Shown: piece by piece, positions 30,990 to 37,505 of the stretch
How the letters are laid out: the number at the start of each line of letters is the position of its first letter
Position numbering within the stretch: the stretch's first letter is position 1
From: Chloroflexota bacterium
GTDB taxonomy: Bacteria; Chloroflexota; Limnocylindria; Limnocylindrales; CSP1-4
Direction: 5' to 3'
Assembly: GCA_003171035.1 (NCBI GenBank)
Contig: PMXR01000070.1
Span: forward strand, 11,713-51,865
DNA: 40,153 nt
The notes under the pieces: model-generated
Seen by the model: the letters and a program-made list of their open reading frames with translations, nothing else
What the model was told of the DNA's origin: nothing
The model's database searches: none
Program-made: the position numbers and the translations under genes

Positions 30990-31316
30990 ATGGCGGCAGG
31001 TATGGGCGGGGGCGGGCACGCGACGGTGGTGCTGCTGTTCCCCGGCTGGAACTGGCATTCCTACACGGGTGCGGCGCCGGCGGCACTCGTCGCGATTGAT
31101 CGCCAGGTCTACTTTCCGGGCGAAGTCAGCAAGGGATTCCGGTTCGAGGTCGAGGTTTCGCCCGGGTCGCACGAGCTGACGGTCATTCTGGGCGGCAACT
31201 CCAGAACTGAGACGATCGAGGTGGAGTCGGGCCGGACGTACGAGATCCCGCTCAAGTTCGGCGGTCGTTGGGGCGCTCTGAATATCGAGTTCCCGGGCCG
31301 GGACGCGGAAGCCTGA
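30990..31316 (+). CDS. Small beta-sandwich protein, unknown function
   Basis: This protein has 108 residues. The ATG has GGAGGT just upstream. A short Gly-rich start is followed by alternating strands (AALVAIDRQVYFPGEVSKGF, RFEVEVSPGSHELTVILGGN, SRTETIEVESGRTYEIPLKF). This is a PEGA- or DUF2846-like fold with the typical 'PGxHxL' turn. No signal peptide or TM is clear. The family is not certain. Confidence 0.72.
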   Translation: MAAGMGGGGHATVVLLFPGWNWHSYTGAAPAALVAIDRQVYFPGEVSKGFRFEVEVSPGSHELTVILGGNSRTETIEVESGRTYEIPLKFGGRWGALNIEFPGRDAEA

Positions 31317-31353
31317 TCCTGCCCCGCCGCCACCCTGGTTGCCCGGCACAAAG

Positions 31354-31381
31354 ACGCCGCCCGAGTTGCCCCGGGCGGCGT
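31354..31381. terminator. Intrinsic terminator between convergent genes
   Basis: The 10-bp stem (31354-31363 with 31372-31381, ACGCCGCCCG/CGGGCGGCGT) has an 8-nt loop. On the minus strand it is followed by TCTTTGT, a T-rich tail, so it best serves the acyl-CoA synthetase gene. Confidence 0.75.
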
Positions 31382-31411
31382 TGAGAAGCGGCGTCGAGGA
31401 CGTGTCGGAAG

Positions 31412-34105
31412 TTACTCCTGCACGGCTTCGAGTCGAATGCGTGCGTCGACGATGACGGCGCCTTCGGGCCGGACGATGACAGGGTTGCAGTCCATTTCGG
31501 AAATCTCCGGATGCTGCTCGACCATCGCAGCCACTCGGAGCAGCAACTCCTCGAGACCGGCCACGTCGCACTTCGGGGCGCCGCGGAAGCCGTCGAGGAG
31601 CGGGAAGGTTCGTAGTGAAGTGACCATCTCGTGGGCGTCGCGATCGGTTAGCGGCGTGATCCGAACCTTGACGTCTTTGAGCACTTCGACGGCAGTGCCG
31701 CCGGCGCCGCAGGCCACGACGGGCCCGAAGAGCTTGTCGTGGACGACGCCGACGAGCATTTCGACGCCGCCGGACGGAACCATCTGCTGGATGAAGAACT
31801 TCTCGACCGTGGTGCCCTGAGCGGCGATGCGAGCGGCCATTTCGACGGCCTGCTCGGTCACCTCGGCGGCACCCTCGAGATTGAGAACGACGGCCTTGGC
31901 CTCGGTCTTGTGGATCAGCTTGGGAGCGACGCCCTTGAGCGCCACCTTGCCGCCGATCTCGGCTGCGGCCGCACCGGCCTCTTCCGGAGTGTTCGCCAGA
32001 CGCCAGGTCGCCATCGGCACGCCGTAGGCACCAAGCAGTTTCGCGACCTCGTCGGGCAGGAGCCAGCGCGACTTCTCGGCACCGGGAGCCTGCATGGACC
32101 CGAGAACGCCGGCGACCAGCGCCTTGGCCTCGGAAGTGCGGACGTCGGTGTACTTCGGCACGACGCCTTCCGGAGTCGTGGCCCAGATGCCGTATCGAAC
32201 GGCGTGAGCGAGGGCTCGAGCGGCATCTTCCGGGAACGGATAGGACGGGATCGAGAGGCCCTCGGTCTTGAGCGTGTCCGGCGTGCCCTTGCTCGAAAGG
32301 AAGACGGACAGCATCGGGATTTCTCGCTCGATCTCGAGGGCCGCGGCACGGACGCCGGCGGCGATCTCCTCGGAGTTGGTCACGAGAACCGGGACGTAGA
32401 GGATGATTACGGCGTCGATGCCGTCCCACTCGGCCAGGAGCTTGAGGGCCTTGCGGTAGGACTCGCCGGGGGCGGCGGCGATCATGTCGACCGGGTTGTT
32501 GAGCCCGGCGTCGGCCGGCAGGAACTCGGCCAGCTTGGCCTTGATGTCGTCGGGGACCTGCGGCACGATGAGGCCGTCGGCCTCGCAAGCGTCGGCGCAG
32601 AGGATGCCGGGGCCGCCGCCGTTGGTCAGGATCGCGACGCGGTTGCCCTTGGGCCGTGGCTGGTTCGCGAGCAGAGTGGCGACGTCGAAGAACTCACCCA
32701 GAGTGTCCGTTCGAATGACGCCCGCCTGCTTGAACAGGGCGTCGACCGTCACGTCGGAGGCACCGAGCAGCGCACCGGTGTGGGACGACGTGGCGCGGGC
32801 ACCGGCGGAGGAGCGGCCGCTCTTGACCGCGAGGATCGGCTTCTGGCGGCCTACGCGGCGCGTGATCCGGGCGAACTTGCGCGGGTTGCCGAGCGATTCC
32901 AGGTAGAGAGCGATGACGTCCGTGGCCGGATCGTCGGCCCAGTATTGGATGAAGTCGTTGCCCGAGAGGTCGGCCTTGTTGCCGACGGAGATGAAGGTCG
33001 AGAGGCCCAGGTTCAGGGTATTGGCATACTCGATGACGGCCAGCCCGAGGGCGCCCGACTGCGACAGGAACCCGACGTTGCCCTGGATCGGCGCGTTCGG
33101 GGAGAACGTCGCGTTCATCCGAACGTCGTCGTGGGTGTTGATGACGCCCATGCAGTTGGGTCCGATGACCCGCATTCCGGCTTCGCGGGCGATGCCGAGC
33201 AGTTCCTTCTGCATCTCCTTGCCGGCGGGGCCGGTCTCAGCGAAGCCGGCGGTGATGACGACCATGCCGTGAACGCCCTTCTGGGCGCACTCGCGGGCGG
33301 CTTGCATCGTCAGCTTGGCGGGCACGACGATGACGGCCAGGTCCACCGGGCCGTCGATGTCGAGGATTGACTTGTAGGCACGGACCGACTGGACGACTTC
33401 GGCGCCCGGATTGACCGGGTAGACGGGGCCGTTGAAGCCGCCGTCCATGAGGTTGTGGAAGACCTCGCCGCCGATGGTGCGGCGCTTGCGGCCGGCGCCG
33501 ATCACGGCGATCGAGCGTGGGGCGAGCATGCCGCGGACGGCGTTCATGGCCGCGATCTGCTCACGGGCCTCGAAGCGCGCTTGTGCCTCCGGTGTGATCG
33601 ACGTCGCGAACTCCACGTGGATCTTGCCCGGCTCGGACTTCATGGTGATGCCGAAGCCGCTCTCTCGGAACAGCTCGAGCATCTTGTGGTTGTCCGCCAA
33701 CACGTCGGCCTCGAAGACGGCGACGCCGTCGGCGGCAGCGGCTTCGGCCAGCCGCTTGAGCAGCAGCGTTCCGAGGCCGCGGCCCTGGAACGAGTCGGTC
33801 ACGGTGAACCCGACTCGGGCCCGATCGGCGGTGGCCTTGTCGTAGCTCGCCTGCCCGACTACCTCTCCGGCCTGGACGGCGAGTACACAGCAGTCCTCGC
33901 AATCTGCGACGCCGGCCCAGCGCCGGGCCGTTGCCTCGAGGTCCATTGCGGCGTCGCCGAACCGAAGTCGGCGAGATTCATCGGAGAGGGCCTTCAGGAA
34001 GCCCAGCATCGCGGCTGCGTCTGTGGCGTGTGCTGCCCTGATGCGGACCGACGAGCCGTCGCGGAGGACTACGTCGATGTCGCCTGGCGAGTAAGTCGTG
34101 CTCAA
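31412..34105 (-). CDS. GNAT - acyl-CoA synthetase (ADP-forming) fusion protein
   Basis: This protein has 897 residues. Domains in order are GNAT acetyltransferase (~12-170, CoA loop QGRGLG 107-112), CoA-binding Rossmann domain (~190-320), succinyl-CoA-ligase-like domains with the phosphohistidine H442 in SSHTGALLG, and an ATP-grasp domain (~665-895, VALKGVAPKLIHKTEAKAVV). Related proteins such as Salmonella Pat acetylate and regulate acetyl-CoA synthetase; there the GNAT is C-terminal. H442 is retained here, so real ADP-forming ligase activity is possible as well as protein acetylation. The start is a TTG at 34105, uncertain; a TATAAC hexamer lies upstream. Confidence 0.93.
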   Translation of the reverse strand: MSTTYSPGDIDVVLRDGSSVRIRAAHATDAAAMLGFLKALSDESRRLRFGDAAMDLEATARRWAGVADCEDCCVLAVQAGEVVGQASYDKATADRARVGFTVTDSFQGRGLGTLLLKRLAEAAAADGVAVFEADVLADNHKMLELFRESGFGITMKSEPGKIHVEFATSITPEAQARFEAREQIAAMNAVRGMLAPRSIAVIGAGRKRRTIGGEVFHNLMDGGFNGPVYPVNPGAEVVQSVRAYKSILDIDGPVDLAVIVVPAKLTMQAARECAQKGVHGMVVITAGFAETGPAGKEMQKELLGIAREAGMRVIGPNCMGVINTHDDVRMNATFSPNAPIQGNVGFLSQSGALGLAVIEYANTLNLGLSTFISVGNKADLSGNDFIQYWADDPATDVIALYLESLGNPRKFARITRRVGRQKPILAVKSGRSSAGARATSSHTGALLGASDVTVDALFKQAGVIRTDTLGEFFDVATLLANQPRPKGNRVAILTNGGGPGILCADACEADGLIVPQVPDDIKAKLAEFLPADAGLNNPVDMIAAAPGESYRKALKLLAEWDGIDAVIILYVPVLVTNSEEIAAGVRAAALEIEREIPMLSVFLSSKGTPDTLKTEGLSIPSYPFPEDAARALAHAVRYGIWATTPEGVVPKYTDVRTSEAKALVAGVLGSMQAPGAEKSRWLLPDEVAKLLGAYGVPMATWRLANTPEEAGAAAAEIGGKVALKGVAPKLIHKTEAKAVVLNLEGAAEVTEQAVEMAARIAAQGTTVEKFFIQQMVPSGGVEMLVGVVHDKLFGPVVACGAGGTAVEVLKDVKVRITPLTDRDAHEMVTSLRTFPLLDGFRGAPKCDVAGLEELLLRVAAMVEQHPEISEMDCNPVIVRPEGAVIVDARIRLEAVQE

Positions 34106-34588
34106 AATGCGGCCTCGTTATAGGGAGGGCCTGAGGGGCCCCGGCGTGCGGAAATGACCCGCATCGGAATGCTCCCGCGGGGGCATCGGCGCTTTCCAAA
34201 AGCATCGCGGATCGGCGGTTGACCCAGTAGGGCCAATGGGCGCGCCGAGCGGGCCGGAAGGCCCGGGCGGCCGGGACGCGAGAAGCTCGACCGGACCCGG
34301 CCATTGGACGGAAGGGCTAGGTCCCATGACCGGTTGCCAGCGGGCAACGGCGATCTGGGCCGGTGTCGGCGGGCACCGTCCGAAGGAACCTGGAGCCGCT
34401 GGGCCCATCGGCCGGCACCCTGCACTGGATGGTCGAATAGGTGTGGTTGAGGGTGTTTGGGTTGCCTTGCGATGGGCCTAACAAGGCCGCGCCGGCCGGC
34501 CCGCGCCGCAATTCGGGAAGCCGGGGTCCTGGGTGCCAGGACCGCCGTACCATTGCTGCGGTTACCCGGCCGTCCCATCCTGGCTCCC
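34106..34588. other. 483-bp intergenic region with strong hairpins, no gene seen
   Basis: The region lies between divergent genes. It contains nested inverted repeats: CCAATGG (34233-34239) with CCATTGG (34301-34307), enclosing GGGCC-GGAA-GGCCC (34251-34264, a GNRA-type loop), then GTTGCC/GGCAAC near 34333-34347. This could be a structured leader or a small RNA, but no known RNA family was recognised. Confidence 0.45.
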
Positions 34589-36538
34589 ATGACGGACGCA
34601 AGTGTCCGGCGCCGCGGACGACTCTATTTCAGCGTGGCTATGGCTGTGCCGTTGGCACTGCTGCTACTGGCCGCCGCCGTTGGAGCTGCCTCGGGGCATG
34701 ACGGGACCCACAGTTCGCTTACGAACGCCCACGTCTCTCCGACCTCCGCGGTCGCGGGCACCGTGATCACGTTCAGTGTCACGTTCACCGACACGACCGG
34801 CGCGCCGCCTCACTCCGTCGCGGTGATCTACGGCGGCACCACTGCCGCCATGAACGGCTCGGGCTCGGACTACCTCCACGGTGTCCAGTTCAGTGGCACG
34901 GCCAGGCCGGCGGCGGGGACCTACGCGGTCAGCTTTAGGTCGATCGACGCCAACGGCCGTTACGTTGTTCTCAAGCTTCCCGACGCTCTGACGATCACTC
35001 CGGCGCCCACGTCGACGCCCAAACCAACGGCCACGCCGACGCCCAAATCAACGCCTACGCCTACGCCTACGCCGACCGCGACCCCCACGCCCACGCCCAC
35101 GCCCACGCCCAAACCCATTACCACACCCAAACCGACGGCATCGACTGCGCCTGCGACGCCTCCCACGCAGCATCCCAAACCGGTCTATCACCCGCCCGTC
35201 ACCCCCAGCCCTCGAACGGGCGGCGGAGCGGTGAAGCCCCAGCCTACTGAAGACGCCGCGGCCGGCAGCGGAGCCAGCCCGTCGACCGGTGCCGCCCTCG
35301 GATCGACTTCGAGCGACGGCTCAGGTACGGCCGGCGACCCGATCGCGACGGCAGGTGGAGCGCCTGATTCGATCGTCGACCTGGCCGCCTACGAATTGAC
35401 CAAAGGCGTGATGGCGCCGAGTGGAACAGCGGCCTCGACATCAGGCTTCTACCGCGGCGGCAGCGGGTCGCTGGATAGCATGATCGTCGCGTTGCTTCCG
35501 ACAATCGCGACCGCATCGGCCGGTGGCGCTGCCTGGGCCGCGTTCGCGTTGTTCGGCAAACGCCGCCGCGACGACGATGAATCCGAGGATGCGCTCCTCG
35601 CCGCGGCCGCCGCCGCCCAGGTTGGCTACGAGGCCGGAGCTGCGCCCGGTCTGGAAGCGGTCGATGAGTCGCTCCTGCCACGCTGGCGCAGGCCCTCGCT
35701 CCAGCAGGTCCGGCGGACCGATCCGCTGCGAGCGGCAGAAGCCGCCCCGTCCATGTCGTTCGCATCGTCCGGAGTTTGCCCGTTGGAGGACTACGAACGC
35801 CGCCAGATCGGTTATCGGCTGGTGCGTCTCCTCGACTCGCCGGACGAGCTTCGGTCCAGGGAGATAGGCATCCTCGACCAGGGCGACGAGGTTCAGCTGC
35901 TACAGCGCCACGGTGCCTACTGGCTGGTGCTCTGTCCCGATGGCCGGCAGGGCTGGCTACATCGCATGACTCTGGCCGACCCGTTCCAGGCCGCCCAGTC
36001 GCAGGCCGAGCCTGAACCGCTTCTTCTGGCCGAAGAGTGGCAAGGCACCTCGGACGGCATCGAGTATCCGGAAGAGGCGAGCACCGATGGGCTGCTCGAG
36101 GCCTACATGACGGCTCGCCGCGATGTCCTGCGAACCATGGCCGATGAGTCGGTCGGGTCGGAGCCGACGGTCGACGTGATGGGCCACGCGGCCTTCCAGG
36201 GAGCAACCTTCGCCGCTCCGACAACCGAGTTCCCGGCCGCCGTTCCGGCCAGGGAGGCACCGGCAGTAGAGTTCCTGACGGATGCGGCCACTGAGGCTGC
36301 CACGGCTGCGGCTGACGCGGCGACTGCGGCGGCTGCGGCGGCGGCAGCGGCTGCCACTACGGCAGTGGCTGCCACTACGGCTGCGGAGCCTGAAGTCTCC
36401 GACTCTCCCGCTTCCGAACCTCTCGCCTCAGAATCAGAACATGCTGGTGAGAGATATTCGGCACGAAAGAGTGCGGGTAGCCATAGGGCCGCAACCTCGT
36501 CCCGGACTGGTACCAAATCACGTCGCCCTTCACGGTGA
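34589..36538 (+). CDS. Membrane protein with Thr/Pro-rich linker and SH3-like domain
   Basis: This protein has 649 residues. ATG 34589 was chosen because the hydrophobic signal/anchor (LYFSVAMAVPLALLLLAAAV) follows directly; no ribosome site is seen, and a CATCCT hexamer ends 7 nt upstream. An extracellular Ig-like/FixH-type domain (~55-150) is followed by a Thr/Pro-rich mucin-like linker (~152-235), a second TM (~305-328, IVALLPTIATASAGGAAWAA), a cytoplasmic part with an SH3-like domain (~415-470, GDEVQLLQRHGAYWLVLCPD and GRQGWLH) and an Ala-rich tail. The last ~54 codons run antisense into the methyltransferase gene and look non-conserved. Function unknown. Confidence 0.82.
   Translation: MTDASVRRRGRLYFSVAMAVPLALLLLAAAVGAASGHDGTHSSLTNAHVSPTSAVAGTVITFSVTFTDTTGAPPHSVAVIYGGTTAAMNGSGSDYLHGVQFSGTARPAAGTYAVSFRSIDANGRYVVLKLPDALTITPAPTSTPKPTATPTPKSTPTPTPTPTATPTPTPTPTPKPITTPKPTASTAPATPPTQHPKPVYHPPVTPSPRTGGGAVKPQPTEDAAAGSGASPSTGAALGSTSSDGSGTAGDPIATAGGAPDSIVDLAAYELTKGVMAPSGTAASTSGFYRGGSGSLDSMIVALLPTIATASAGGAAWAAFALFGKRRRDDDESEDALLAAAAAAQVGYEAGAAPGLEAVDESLLPRWRRPSLQQVRRTDPLRAAEAAPSMSFASSGVCPLEDYERRQIGYRLVRLLDSPDELRSREIGILDQGDEVQLLQRHGAYWLVLCPDGRQGWLHRMTLADPFQAAQSQAEPEPLLLAEEWQGTSDGIEYPEEASTDGLLEAYMTARRDVLRTMADESVGSEPTVDVMGHAAFQGATFAAPTTEFPAAVPAREAPAVEFLTDAATEAATAAADAATAAAAAAAAAATTAVAATTAAEPEVSDSPASEPLASESEHAGERYSARKSAGSHRAATSSRTGTKSRRPSR
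35051..35110 (+). repeat. Hexamer minisatellite encoding Thr-Pro repeats
   Basis: ACGCCT and ACGCCC units are repeated about ten times with a few changes; they encode TPTPTP. Copy number could vary without frame loss. Confidence 0.85.
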
Positions 36539-37313
36539 ACCCGGCGCGGGTCGCCCGATCCGCCAGGTCCGAGCCCGTGAAGATGTAGCGCCCCTGCTGG
36601 TAGGCATCGCGGACGATGACGGCCGCGTATCGCTCCGGCCTCAGGACGCGCAGCAGTTCGACGAAAATCTCCTGCATTCGATCCAGGAACGTGGCGTAGT
36701 CGGCGCTGTTGGCCAGGTCGCCGTGGTGCTCGGTGATCATGTTGTAGTCGGTGCGGCGATTCGCGTGATCCTCGGCGAGTTTGCCGCCGGACATCGTGAT
36801 CGGCAGCTGGATGTTGTACGGCGGATCGGTGGCCACGAAGTCCACGCTGTCCGACTCGATCGCCGGCAGCAGCAAGGTCGAATCGCCGGCCCGCATCTCG
36901 AGGCCGGAGGCGTCGAAGCTGCGCTCGCCACCCGGGTCGGAGACACCGATGTCGGCCAGGAGTGGGCCGCGGCCGTCTCGTTGGGCGGTCAGCTCGCGAA
37001 TCAGCTCCTCGTAGACCTCGACCCAACGCGGCTCTATCTCCAGCCCGATGGCACGTCTGGGCCCCCTCGCTACGGCTGCGCCGAGCAGCGTCCCGCCGAC
37101 ACCCGCGAACGGATCGAGCACCAGCTCGCCGGTCGTTGTGAAGAACTCGATCAGCCGGGCCATGAGCCGCGGCGGCTTGTTGGCCCCGTGCTGCTTCCTC
37201 ACGGCATGGCCCAGCTCGGAAGGGTACGAGGTACCCCAAATGGACTTGGTGAAGTAGAGCCACTCCTCGCCTGAGAGCTCGTTCAGGGTATTCGCGGGGT
37301 GTCTGGGACTCAC
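36375..37313 (-). CDS. DNA methyltransferase (N4-cytosine/N6-adenine class)
   Basis: This protein has 312 residues. SAM-binding motif I is DPFAGVGGT (67-75) and catalytic motif IV is DPPYNIQL (163-170). The C-terminal stretch RLRPYGYPHSFVPNISHQHV is typical of this group. Motif I precedes motif IV, as in gamma- or alpha-like orders. The GTG start is preceded by TAAGCT-N6, a leaderless pattern. No restriction endonuclease or specificity subunit adjoins it, so it looks like an orphan enzyme with possible regulatory function. Its 3' end overlaps the plus-strand membrane-protein gene by 164 bp. Confidence 0.92.
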   Translation of the reverse strand: MSPRHPANTLNELSGEEWLYFTKSIWGTSYPSELGHAVRKQHGANKPPRLMARLIEFFTTTGELVLDPFAGVGGTLLGAAVARGPRRAIGLEIEPRWVEVYEELIRELTAQRDGRGPLLADIGVSDPGGERSFDASGLEMRAGDSTLLLPAIESDSVDFVATDPPYNIQLPITMSGGKLAEDHANRRTDYNMITEHHGDLANSADYATFLDRMQEIFVELLRVLRPERYAAVIVRDAYQQGRYIFTGSDLADRATRAGFTVKGDVIWYQSGTRLRPYGYPHSFVPNISHQHVLILRREVRKRESRRLQAPQP

Positions 37314-37319
37314 CCAGCG

Positions 37320-37325
37320 AGCTTA
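37320..37325 (-). promoter_or_regulatory. -10 hexamer TAAGCT, leaderless type (methyltransferase)
   Basis: The minus strand reads TAAGCT-N6-GTG. Two direct repeats GACTGGTACG (37369-37378 and 37393-37402) lie further upstream and could be operator half-sites for either divergent gene. Confidence 0.5.
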
Positions 37326-37505
37326 GACTGCCCGGTCGGGCGACGCAGGCCGTTGCTGCCGCGGCGACGACTGGTACGCGGCCGGCGGCCGGGACTGGTA
37401 CGAAAAGGCTGCCCCCACTGGTGCTCGGTGCGGTTACCCTAGTTTGGTTCGAGGGGAAGAACAGGGTGCCGCGCTGTGCGTCACCGGCTCTGGGACCTCG
37501 AAAGA

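Noticed and set aside
31739-33370. Long plus-strand open frame opposite the acyl-CoA synthetase
   Set aside because: No motif or hydrophobic pattern; composition mirrors the complementary coding strand.
34370-34410. SRP RNA suggested by GTCCGAAGGAA
   Set aside because: The match to the domain IV consensus is partial and the flanks do not form the expected asymmetric loop.
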